Source of the DNA: Sarcocystis neurona
Lineage: Eukaryota; Apicomplexa; Conoidasida; Eucoccidiorida; Sarcocystidae
Assembly: GCA_000727475.1 (NCBI GenBank)
Contig: KL647289.1
Coordinates: forward strand, 4,468,019 to 4,532,018
Reading direction: 5' to 3'
DNA length: 64,000 nucleotides
Positions 35,995 to 47,200 of this stretch are shown here, in pieces. How positions within the stretch are numbered: position 1 is the stretch's first letter; each line of letters starts with the position of its first letter. Made by a program: the position numbers and the translations under genes. The notes beneath the pieces were generated by a model. The model ran no database searches. It saw only the letters and a program-made list of their open reading frames with translations, and was not told the origin of the DNA.

Positions 35995-38815
35995 TCTCCC
36001 TCAGGACAGGATAAGCCGACAACCCCGTACAGCAATATCTGCCTTCCTAGTTGCGTGCACGTCATCCTCACACAGGTACGTGTGCATGTCCGTATTCTCG
36101 GGCATGTACCATCACCAAAGCGAACGTGCCCATGTACTCCGTACGCTGATCTAGTTGGCCACTGCTGTTGTCACCCCGAGCTACAGTGACCGACGACTCA
36201 GAGTGGAAGCGTGATTAAGAAGCTGAGCCGGTGTGGCAGAAATGGACACGTCGAATGCCACCTTGACGTGACGTACTAGCGAGAGCACAGAGAGCGAGAA
36301 GAGGGCAGAAGCAGAAAGCTGAAGGTCAAGCGGAGAAGCTTTTAGTCATTGATAGTGAGCATCCATTTCTCACAGACTTCCGGAACGCACAGGCCACGAC
36401 TTGGGATGACACCGCAGGAACGCCCTGGCCCTCGCGACGCCACTGAATGCCTGGCGGCAAAGGCAGCTGCTGCTCAAGTTGTCAGTGGAAAAGGACAGAA
36501 GCGTAGACAGGTTGACAAGTGAGTAAGATAGCCGATGAAATGGCGTCGTCCAACACGCGAGATTGAAACCTTACAAGCGTAATGCTGTAAAACAGAAAGT
36601 ATCCTCAAGCAACAAATGCTTTTCACATAGATAGCGTCGGCTGGAACGTTCAGAATCTGTACACAAAGACAAATGTCAACGAATCAAAAGACTTTCGTCA
36701 CACCAGCCAGCAAGCACTCTGTAGGTCGTCAGAGGTTAGGATTTGATTCGCTGACCCTATACGCAGGGCCAAAGAATCTTTCGTATCCTGAGAAGCAGAG
36801 GAAGAAGTCCCTAGGTTTTTGTCGCGAAAAATCCTTTCCCGCCTGAAACAGAAAGACACTCGAGTTACGAGTGATAGCACATATATCGGGGCACCAAAGA
36901 TGAGTCGCATTAAAGGCCATATCGCCCGATGAGTACTACGGTGCCAGACTTTATTTTAAGTCTGGACAGACCACTGCCAGGAACTGCCAGTTTGCACCGT
37001 AGTACTCACACATGCGTGAACGCACAATTGCATTTGCATGTGTGTTCAAGTGAATCCACGACATTCCTCGAGCAGAGGCATTCCACTCATCGCGGTCCTT
37101 TCCCTCTAAAAGGAGAAGAGGGCAAAGACGTTGCAGCAAAAACCTGTCGGAGAGTTTGTACACCTTTTTCGCTCGAAACTGCGAGAGACATGTGCTGCGC
37201 CGGCCGCACGCCGTAACAATACATTCTGGCCTCCCCCGCGTCATCTACATCGCCAAAAATTGTCTGTGTCGTGAAAATCTACCACTTTAACGTTCGCATC
37301 CTCTTGGAAAAGCTGCTGCGGAAAACCGCGGACACAACGACTCCTGTGGCAGGCAAGATTACCCTGCAAATTCACCGGCTTCGGCAACGCTGCGACCTTC
37401 CAACAAGCAACGCACAAATGGGCAAATATCAAGAGACTGAGGAAGAGGGGTCGTTAAAGAGGCAGCTGGCGAGTATATAGCGTATATTCCATTTGTGTTT
37501 CCAGTACGTCCACACATGTCTTCCCTTTTCGCGACCGCTGCACTCGTCACCATCATCGCCCCGCGTCCGCCCTCCTCACAGCAGGGTTGCGGCCGGTATC
37601 GTAGTGGCCGGCGCCGTTGGCGCTGAAGTAGTTCACAAGCTCGGCGAAGGACGCTGTACCGTGGTATATTCGCATTAGAGCTCTAATTTTGCACCGCTTT
37701 TCCACGTTGGCTGGGCTGGAGCGCAGTGAGGCACGCGTGTTGTGTGCACGTATAAATCCTGTCGGAAACTGTGGTACGTGGCCGTGAATTGCTGCTTTGG
37801 GCATGAATGGGTGGCATCTCCAAGCCCACGCAGCATCAATGTCCTGCACTGCACCGAACGACGATACGCACACACAATGGATTCGCTCATTACCGCAGTT
37901 GCCACACATGACGTTCGCAGTGGAAGGGCCATCCGTTGAGAGGGAGTTTCACTGGAATGAAAATCCTGAAAAGCCTAAGCCGTCATGTGGAAGAAATTGG
38001 AAAATCTGGGCAGATGTGTATGTGCGGGAAGAGAGGAAGTGGTTGTGCTTTGGTGTACGTGGGCAGCAGGCGACACGACCGCAGCCGACAGCGGCCCGGC
38101 GGCGGCGTCAATGACGACCTCCACAGCACACGGCGCCACAACCGCGGTCGACACCCTGCGACTACAGCCGCCACCCTGAAACAGCAGCCGACCCTTCAGT
38201 ACCGCTGCAGCAAACCTTCCGCAGCTGCCACTAAATTAACCCGTGGCCGCCACCCTACCACCGCAACACATTTCATCCGGCGCCAGTGCAGTAGGGGCAC
38301 TCCCGCCTCCCCCTCCCTTCTAGCAATGCCCCCCCGGCAGCCGCGCGGTACTCAGCGACGTGGACGGTCGAGGAAGAAGGCGGCAGCCGGAGTCCCTGGT
38401 ATGGCACCCGGTGCGGGTAACGTCACTTCGGCTTACAAAGTGGAACTGCTGAGGAAGAGAAGAAACCACTGCAGATTCAAAGGGCAGTGCTCCTGATCAG
38501 AGTTTGTATATCATGCACGGAATTTGTGCACAGTGCTGCAGAAACGCCGTTACTGCTCACTCCGTAATACAAATAAAACAAGAGTGGATTTCATTTGCCC
38601 TCGCCAACCCCTCAGGATTCGTTAGGCAGTACCACTGTACTTTCTCCTCTCTACTTGTTGACTTACGATACAGTTCGTTATAAGAATATCTACCACCTCC
38701 ATACGCAAGAACTGCAGTCGCTAAGCGGCTTTCCACGCCCATTCACTGTAGGATGCGTATCAGGTTGGAGGCAGCCACATCTCGGCACAACGCCCTTTGA
38801 AGCATGTACACGAGG
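35995..38815. other. region without a confident gene
   Basis: Short frames only. The longest plus frame, 37936-38496 (186 codons), is Arg/Thr/Gly-rich across a stretch of imperfect CCGCC/CAC-type triplets (38080-38260) and ends with a basic segment from an ATG at 38329 (PPRQPRGTQRRGRSRKKAAA). It has no motif or clear splice partners, so I leave it uncalled. Confidence 0.35.
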
Positions 38816-39215
38816 AACTACCAGTAGGTACACATATTTGCCCTGAATGTTTTGTAGGAAGAGATTTGGATTTTATGGAAGAAAGTGTGGTATGCAGGGG
38901 CTTATGATGAATGAAGGGCTGCCGATCCATAGCCTTTTTACTTTTGACAAACGGCTTCCGATGAACTACCAGCAGGTACATAGGTTTGTGCTAAACGTTT
39001 TCCGAGAAGAGAACCGGCTTTTACGGAAGAAAGTGTAGTATGCGGGGGCCCATGACGAAAGAAGGACTGCCGATCTATCGTGCTTTTACTTTTGACAAAC
39101 AGTGTCCGAGGACCTACCACTAGGGGCATGTTTGTATTAAACATTTTCCGAGAGGGAAACTGGCTGTTCACGGAGGTGAGTGTAGCCCGCAACGGCTGCC
39201 GATCGGTCTACGTTT
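38816..39215. repeat. tandem repeat, 148-bp period, about 2.7 copies
   Basis: AACTACCAGTAGG at 38816, AACTACCAGCAGG at 38964 and ACCTACCACTAGG at 39112 begin three diverged copies exactly 148 bp apart. Within each copy the order is conserved: a GGAAGAAAGTGT block, a GGGCCCATGA-like block, CTGCCGATC, and a CTTTTACTTTTGACAAAC block (lost in the last, truncated copy). The period is not a multiple of three, so the repeat is unlikely to be coding as a whole. Confidence 0.8.
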
Positions 39216-40523
39216 AACTTCCTCTGCACACGGTGTCGTCGATGACCGGAGCCTGACCTCAACGCGGTGACAAGCACTTTTCTGAGGAACGCAAAGTCTT
39301 CCGCATGGTCGAGTTGCTCAAAAGGCAGACCCCTGCTTCCACGAAAGCAAGTAATTGTTAGTTTATCCGCACGTATGAATGCGACCACAGGTCTATTTGA
39401 CGTAGCTAGCGTGAACTCCTGCTTAGCTGAGTCATATCAGGCAACGGACTCATTGGTGGCAACACTAATACCGGTTGCTCAGTTCCTCGAATGGTTCCAG
39501 AAGGCTTGATTCGGTGGTTGCGGGCGGACGTACGCCGTTGCAACGCCTAATATTTCTGTAACGTTTGAAAAACAAAGAAACTCCTACCAATTGCCTGGCA
39601 ACACAACCGATGTATGAGGGCGGACAAACTCGATATCTTCACCTTCTTGTAGAAAACTGATACGTGTTCAAGCGATGCTTTGCTACCTCCGTTATCTATG
39701 GGTATCCCAGCAACGAGTCAACTTTGTTCCATACAGATGGTCGAGTGTACGGCTGCGCTGTCACCAGTGATGACAACGTCAGAAAATGCTTTTGCCTTGC
39801 AAGATACATTGTTATGTTTGTACGCATGTGCGTACCAATCTCTGCGTACAGAGCTCTTGAGACAAAATTCCGTATCAAAAACGTTTGCACCTTACACGAG
39901 CCACACACGCATCTTCTAAAACGTGGCATGTTTCCTACCGAGAAAAAGTGTGTAACCAATCACCTTTCCTTCTCACTTGAGATTCAACGCGGAGATCGAC
40001 AGTCGCGTGGACCAGTATCAGCGGTTACCCACGGACGAATGTCACATGTCGTTTCTCCGTTCGAGGTGACATAGCGTTCATACACACCTCTCCAGCAACG
40101 TGTCATCTACGTGTTTATACCTACAAGACCTCCAAGCACGCTTACAACAAATGTGTTGCTTCCTTGCTTTGTTCATCCTGTCAGAGGGCGGAAGCCAACG
40201 TAAGATACAACACGGGGAAATTCTACTTGTAATCATGGTAGATGGAGTTACGCTCTACCGCGAATAGACGCAAGCTTTTTCAAGACTGCAGATACAGTAA
40301 TATGCAAAACCTACATCTATACACCTCATATGTTTGTATATGGAGAACCATCTTTGTTAGAATTCTCGCATGCGTACGGGATAGCATGTAAATGCACAAG
40401 AGTACCAGACTTTGCGGATGCGCCGATCCATCATCGTATGTGATCGACTACGCATTATGTGACCCAGTGCGTCCTGTAGCTATTCCGTGTGGGCATGAAG
40501 AATGAGAAACGTGTCTCTTTCAG
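39216..40523. other. region with unassigned open frames
   Basis: Two plus frames look partly protein-like: 39267-39509 (ending SYQATDSLVATLIPVAQFLE and WFQKA) and 39664-40074 (with GYPSNESTLFHTDGRVYGC). Neither could be linked in phase to other exons. They may belong to a gene ending near 40.9 kb or be decayed copies. Confidence 0.25.
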
Positions 40524-40891
40524 CGTGTGAGGACATGCACGTGCGGTTTAGTAACATACTGAATACGGAATGCCACTCGATCGTACGCACGGGTTGCACG
40601 GATGACTCCGCAGCGAAAGCCCTCAAAACGTACACAAACACGCCTCGCCTTAAACAACTAAATTCTCAAGCTGCTTCGGGGTCCATCCAGAAGAGCACTA
40701 GGTGGCTCGGGTGCTATGTCACGGCTTTCTGCATCGTAAGGCGCCAGCTGTGCTTTCAAGCAAAAATGCATTTCACAAAGCACGAAAACGCCTCACCAGG
40801 TGATTCTGCGCGCACAGCGTCTACTTCTCTACTTGATGTAGAGGGCTCGTCAGGTACCAGCAAGCGAATGCCAACTGTTTCGTCCAGGTGA
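40524..40891 (+). CDS. possible exon of a small Cys-rich secreted-type protein
   Basis: After the acceptor GTGTCTCTTTCAG the frame runs 92 codons to a possible donor (CCAG|GTGATT at 40800) or 122 codons to the stop at 40891. It has well-spaced cysteines: CEDMHVRFSNILNTEC, then TGCTDDSAAKAL, then RWLGCYVTAFC and QLC. Reading from an ATG at 40502 is also open. The Trp-x-Gly-Cys...Cys...Cys order is reminiscent of CAP-type domains, but the match is too loose to name the family. Upstream and downstream exons were not found. Confidence 0.32.
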
Positions 40892-42706
40892 CCACGGAAG
40901 TTGTACGTTAGTATTTTGAGGCAAGCATAGAAGTTGCTAGCGGAAGAGGCTGAAACGCATTAGCCACGCTTGTAGACTTCTGCGGTGAGAGCGTATCGCA
41001 GGATACGTGCGTTAGCGTATCTGCAGGATTACTAGCAAAAGTGTCTTTCTAAGCGTGTTTAGTGTTAGTGATGGTTCCCGTGCCTGCTGGCACGACATAT
41101 ATACGCCAAGACTCACTAACGTGTCCACTCTTCTGTCTGTTTTTAGACAAGAATGTGGGCACACTCCACATGGACCCTGCGACTGCAGGTTCTTCGTAAC
41201 GTAAAGGCTACCTGTGCCTATGTGAGACGGCCCAACAACGTAGTCTGGACCGGGGGAAACGCTCTGGGGCACTTTTACAGAAGCGGCCGGCATAGCAGAC
41301 GCCATGTAGCTCTCGAGACTACATTACGACGTCGATTTCCTCACTCCTGGGGGGTTAGCCTCTCAGACAACTGCAGTACAACTGCTTCCACAGGATTCCG
41401 AACATCACACGGGTGGAGAGACTTCTTGTTCTCTAATTGTCATATGTGTAACCGAGTGGCATGCTCTGCTTTTTAACTAGTTGCGAGTGCTCTGTTTACT
41501 TTGGCGTGCGATTGCTATACGTTTTATGTAAACGTAGAACAGTGGCCACACGTATCTGGACAATGTGGCTGAGAATTTGCATTGCAATGAGCCCCCTACG
41601 ACCTAACGTCCTTTGCGGGGAGATATGCACCTGAGTTGCATGCCCTTTGGTCGCATTTCGCACGCCAGGCTTTTGCACAGACGGATAGGATATGGCTACC
41701 TCAAAAAGAACAAGAATTCGCCCAACTGTGCAGAAATGCCTCTGCGTAGATACAGGATTACACACAGACCTTTATAAGCCGTTGACGATCACGCGAAGTC
41801 AAACGGATAGTCGACGGTTTTTCTGCGTTCTGCACCAGAAGAATCGTAGCTGTACTCGCGCTTCGGTTTGTAAAAATTCACCTTCCATTCTCTACGAGTC
41901 GTAGCTTTAAGTGGTCCTTGTAGTGAAAGAAGGGACGGCAGCCGGGGAAAAGTATACCTCCAGCGTCTGCGGTGGATTGCATTTCCTTCGAGATACATGA
42001 GACTGTTTTTCTCACTAAGATTTACGTATATCTATTCCACGTATAAAAGAATTTTTTTTCGAATGGAAACCCACGCTTCTGCGCTGCATGGGCCGCGCAG
42101 TTACATGTACGCCTGGAAATAAGCGTATGCACATTCCAGGTCCTGACACAGGTGGACGCACGCAGGTGTTGTGAGCAATTTTACGCTTTCTTCAAAGCTG
42201 ATCACACACAAGTTTATTATTTCGTGCTCGCGTGGCATGTCAATCGTGTCTTTAACCGCAGTAAATAGGTGCACATCCGGTACCGGAACCACAGAAAAAG
42301 ACACGCATAACCAGGTGTACGTACAGAACGCGTACCCGCTTACAACAGAGATAGGTACCTTAGGCTGGTTTAGACGTGACTTAAACGCCTAATCGAAGAT
42401 GTGCGCTCAGTACCGGTGTACGAGTCATATGGATTATCCTGTTGCTGCGAATGCGACCGCATATCAGAATATGAGGTTTCGAAGGTCGCTGCTCGATGCA
42501 GAGCACTAGCTTAATGTAGGGATAAGGGAGGTGAGCGTGGGTACCAAATGCTTGGCTACTGGTTCACCTATGATGTCACCCACCCCTTTTCCGTGCAAGG
42601 CCTCACTGGAAGGCCTTTTAGTGGGCGGCCGCTTCTGCGTCTGTCTCGCGCCGTCGTGGCAGGTGAAAAACCGCAAAGGCCCTGCCGTATACCTTGAAAG
42701 GGCACC
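40892..42706. other. region without a confident gene
   Basis: Plus frames at 41153-41476 and 41692-41904 and minus frames at 41496-41765 have no motif. A short segment near 41212-41300 (YLCLCETAQQRSLDRG) resembles the C-terminal pattern of the neighbouring candidates but could not be joined to other exons. No repeats. Confidence 0.3.
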
Positions 42707-43458
42707 ATGGTGGAATCCTGCAAAGACCACATCGCACGTGCGCCAGATTTGGCGTTTGATACAGTAGCAGACGCTGCTTTTACATTGTAGGTGGTCTGCC
42801 TTTTGCGACGCAATACTGGGCTTTTGCAGGAGGATGCAGGGCCTGCATCATGCACCCTCCTGCCACATGTCTTGAAGACGGGCGAAAGGCGGTGGGTGTG
42901 TCTTGTGCCGTCTCTCCGTTTACTACCCTCCAAAATTTTGAACAAAATATGGTTGGTATGACTGTTTCTATGGTCTGGTAACTGTCAAAAGACCTCAGCC
43001 CTTTGTTGTTAGTACCTGCGGAAAACATTGTGTTCGTCCGCGTAAAGCGTGGCTCGTACACTGCTACGGCGACTTTGACTAGCGAAGGCGGATGCGAGAT
43101 CCACGAGACGAAGGTGGTTAGGTAAAAGGACGTATTCACAGCATAGACAAACCACCCAGAGCAGCGCTCAAAGCGTTTCGCTTGGCGTTTTATTCGTACG
43201 AGCCAGTCAACAGCTGTGTTGCCCGCAGGGGCTGTCTTTGACAGCAGCGAGTCGGTGTTAGGCGTGCAAATTCTGCAAGTGAGCCTCCGGGTGCAGACAC
43301 AGTATGAGGGTATCGAAAAACTAAGACATCGGCTGCAGATTAGGAAAACTTGTCGTCATTTCTCTTTTCGTCATAGGAAGAGAAGGGCAACTATGTCGTT
43401 TCACAGCAGCAGGGTTTGTTTTTGTCCACCGTTAGAGCAGCTCGTGTGCATGGCGTGA
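42707..43458 (+). CDS. candidate SAG-like surface antigen gene, four exons
   Basis: Model: 42707-42786, 42840-42955, 43013-43113, 43207-43458; 182 residues, all GT-AG and phase-consistent. Exon 1 gives MVESCKDHIARAPDLAFDTV then ADAAFTL; exon 2 has CLEDGRKAVGVSC and FTTLQNFEQNMV; exon 3 has PAENIVFVRVKRGSYTA, then SEGGCEIHETK; exon 4 has AVFDSSESVLGVQILQVSL. The order Cys-Lys...Phe-Asp...Phe-x-Leu, Cys...Phe-x-x-Leu, Glu-Asn-x-x-Phe-Val...Cys is what I recall for Eimeria-type SAG proteins, making this the best candidate for that family here. No signal peptide is seen in exon 1, so an upstream exon may exist. A donor at 43310 (GAGG|GTATCG) could end exon 4 earlier. Confidence 0.48.
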
Positions 43459-43803
43459 CCCTTGCACTCGCCACAAACCCTAAGTAAGCGCTGGGGTGGA
43501 TATTTTATGCGCGTATCCACCTCGCTCAAGACCTCCTACACAGGTACACAGCTGGTCGTCTGGTGTCGCTTGCAGCAGTTGCTCTGAGAGCGGAAATGCT
43601 ACTCCCCCGGCTTTTCTAACGTCTGTTTCTCCCGAGGTTTCTAAAGTCTTCAAACTGTTCTGCTGGTCAGATGGCGTTTAGGCCATTCGCCCAGAGTTCA
43701 AACATATCCCACGTCTCTGTGAAAAGCAGAGTTGAAGGACGAACGCTCTCTGATGACGTTGATTGTTCCTCGTGGTGGACTCGCTACTGTCTTTCTCCTC
43801 CAG

Positions 43804-44062
43804 GTCTCAGAGAGGCATCTGTTTACAAATACGTACACACACTTTTAGGACATATGCGTGAAGTTGGGGAGATGTGCACTCACGGCTTGCTCGTGGCCTC
43901 CCCATTGTCATTTTTGACTTCCCTTATCAAATTTGTACTCTTCACTTCTATCACCGCTTCATTCCAGTTTGCGGTGTTCGTGTTCTACACTTGGACGCCG
44001 TCTCGGTATATTGATTGTACCCGAGTTTGCAATATGTGGTCTTACTTAGAAAATTCTCCCAG
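43804..44062 (+). other. possible isolated exon with membrane hairpin
   Basis: Flanked by a good acceptor (TTTCTCCTCCAG) and donor (CCCAG|GTACAC), this 259-nt segment is open and encodes two hydrophobic stretches (LLVASPLSFLTSLIKFVLF and SFQFAVFVFYTW) followed by cysteines. It could be a 5' exon of the TTLL gene, an exon of another gene, or chance. No homology recognised. Confidence 0.2.
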
Positions 44063-44284
44063 GTACACACATGTTTAAATGTCTATACAGGAGTCTACAA
44101 GTCCGCGTATACCCAAGGACACCACGTTTGCAGGTGCTCAAACGTGTTGCTTGTCTGCGTCCATTTAACATGGCAGAACGATTATCAGTTCTTGAGAACG
44201 TGACGGACACTCGCCCAACATTCTGTTACTCCCTAGAGTTTCGACAGTAGGGAGACCTTTGGCAGGAGACTCCCTAGGTCCGTC

Positions 44285-47200
44285 ATGGCAGCCTCGGCCC
44301 AAGGCGTTGCTTCGAGCGGGCGATCCAACGGAGATCCTGGTGCGGGTGACCCTTCCTCAAGCAGCAGTTTCCGGCCTGTCTACATTGTAGAACCCCTTCC
44401 AGGCTGTCAAGATTCTTTCTCACTTACGCCTTCTCGCACGAACGGATGTTCACTGTCTCTTTCTTCTGAGAGATCGTCTTCAACCCAGCGACATCAACAC
44501 ATTTTCGAGCAGTCTCCAAATGAGCAGTGGACTCTAGCAGCCGCTGAGGGGCAACGTGTTGCCCTGAAATCTGTGTGGAATTACGCAGGCACCTCAGTTG
44601 TTCCACGGATTATGTCTCGTGGTGCTCCGCTCGATACCGGAAGTGTTCAAAAAAATGGAGGTCGTCTACACGTATCTCGGCCTCCAGCCCTTCCTTTCGC
44701 TAGTGCCTGCTTCCTTCCCTCCAGTAGGGCGATCGCACCAGGCACGAGACTCCCTCCTGCGGAATACACGCGACCCGCCTTTCTACGCCCAACAGCGGAG
44801 GTCCCTGGAAAAACTTACCTCCCGCAAGGTAGAATTCATTTTCCTCCAGAGGGTATCATTCCCACTTGTTTCTACCCGGAAAATTTCATTTCTGTCCAGG
44901 CTGGCGGGGCCTTGACAGAGAACAGTGTACTTGCTTACAGGACTCCAGGAGCTGAGACAGGGGTTCCAAAGGAGAGGCCTCATGCTGGTGGGACACCCAA
45001 GGAAGTCAAATGCATAGGAGATGGCCGCGCACATGCGGTCTTTTCAGGAAGACAACAGTACTTCCCTAGTCTGGCTGTGGGGTTCGCTCAAGCATCTCCA
45101 ACCACAAACAGTGTGAAAAACAGCAACACTGAGGGCAGTGATCGCAGTATAACTACCAGCAGCAAGCACGGTAGGGAGACACTAAGCAGCTTAGCGGATC
45201 AGGAGGAACCTATTTCGTCGAGAGTAGCAGGAGGTGCGCACCGTGCAGCGGAGACGCCTACAACGAGAAAGTATACAGTCTTAATGCAGCAGTCCCATGT
45301 GAAAGGTGGCCAGCAGATGCAGGTCACCGCCTCATTTGCATTACCAGGAGCGGTCGTTCAGAGAAAAGTGCCACTAACCGGTCCCACAGCAGCTCTAGGC
45401 TCAAGTGGTGCGCACTGCCCTCTCACGCACAGTTTCTGCTCTCCCTCCCCACTTTTTCCACCCACCTCTCTGCTTGGGTCTCGGAACCCAACTTCACCGG
45501 CAGCGTCCTATGAATGTCGTCGCCACTGTTCGCCTACGCGTAGCCGCACCCGCGACTGCAGCGTTCCGGCTATAGTGTCTCTGCGTGCAAAGCAGCGTCT
45601 AGAGCAAGTGGGCTCTAAGCCAGTCCAGCAACGACCCGGATTCCAAGAGGGACAACAGCAACGCCGCCACTACTTACAAGATACTTTCCAAACCCTGGGC
45701 GAGCCTGCCTGTCTGCAGGTGCCTCGGTGGTGGTACTGTGTCTCCAAGTGTCCTCAGAAATTGAACTACACGCATTCCGCCCATGTGAATCCGGCGCCTG
45801 GAGACGAGGCTTCCCTTCCCTCTCATGCACAGGTATTTGCTGAACCGTGCACGCAACCAATCGAACGCCGGGGCGAAACAGGAAGCATCTGGGAGTGGCA
45901 CCGTTACGACCAACATCACCAGCTGCAGCAATTATACCGGAGAAGGCGTCAGCAATCCGCAGGTGGCATGCAGACTGCTACTGATTTACCTGACAGAGGT
46001 GATACAAGCCTTGCAAGATGTGCTCCAATGTGCGAAGTACGTGTGATGCAGCGCAGTCGCAGTCATCCACCGAAGGCTTCCTTGTCTCAGTCTTCTACTG
46101 AAGAGGCCCTTCCAACGTCAAGCAGTACGCACAACGGATGGAAGGAGTGGGGGAAAGATTCGCAGTTATTTCGAGCTAGCCATTATGCAGACGCACAATA
46201 CAAAGAGGCAAATGCAGTAGGCTTGGAGAAGCATTGTAAGCTCCGCAGTAGTCACTCGGGCACACTCGATGCCCGCGGTGCTAAAGTGTTTCAGTCCTCT
46301 CCAGCTGCTTCTTCACCGGCAGTTCCTAGCGCTGCCGCGCACAGCGATTACACGGAGCATAAAACAGTCAAAGCACAGCACGTAGAAAAGGACCACTACG
46401 GCAGAATACGCCCTCCTGGACACGTTGTATGGCAGCAAGTGCCGGGCAGCTCGCAAGCTGGGCAGATTCAGAGGCCCAGTGCCGCACCTGGGCACGCTGA
46501 TGCCTTTGCAGCACAGAAATCTACTGGCGCTGTTTTCGCCGTCCCCCCCTTCCTCACAGCCAATTTTTCCGCTGAAACTGGAGTGTGTGCGGCGGCTATC
46601 TCTCCTGCTGCCGGTAGCTTAGCCCCCGCAGCTTTAATACATAGTCGCCAGCAGGAGTCTCACAAGGACAGCCACTATCCTCAGCGCCGCACAGAGTCAT
46701 CGTTCTCTTTAATGCAGAAAGAAGAAAAAGGTTTATTTTGTGAAGGAGCGCTGTTGCGCGGTGGTGAAGCAGACGCTTTCGCTGCAGGATCAAGCCGCAC
46801 CACATCCACCACGTCCACAGGCCTGCTTCGATTTGCATGTAGTGATTCAAGAGAGAGAATATTTGACGCCTCGGGGCATAGGGACCCCCTTTCCTCCTCG
46901 CATGCCGATCCACCTCAAGAGGTTGACCGCAGCGCCTGTACAATAGGCCGGCAGTCTTGTTTCAGTGTAACGGAAACACGCGCGGACACGCCTTTCACCA
47001 GCATAGACAAAAAAACAGTAGAGAAGTTTTCACGGAACAAGGCAGAAGAGGAGCAGGAAGACGCAGCCTTTAAACTAGAAGCAAGACTCTCTTCTTTGCC
47101 GGCAGAGGAGCCGGACGCGAAGGAAGACAGGAGGGCCCTAGAGACTGGGGATTTTGGCGACGGAAAGCCGGGGCACCGTGGAACTACGAATACAACAAGT

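Noticed and set aside
43460..43490. Single CAAACCCTAAG resembling a plant/apicomplexan telomere repeat
   Set aside because: Only one copy and no array; not a telomere or interstitial telomeric tract.
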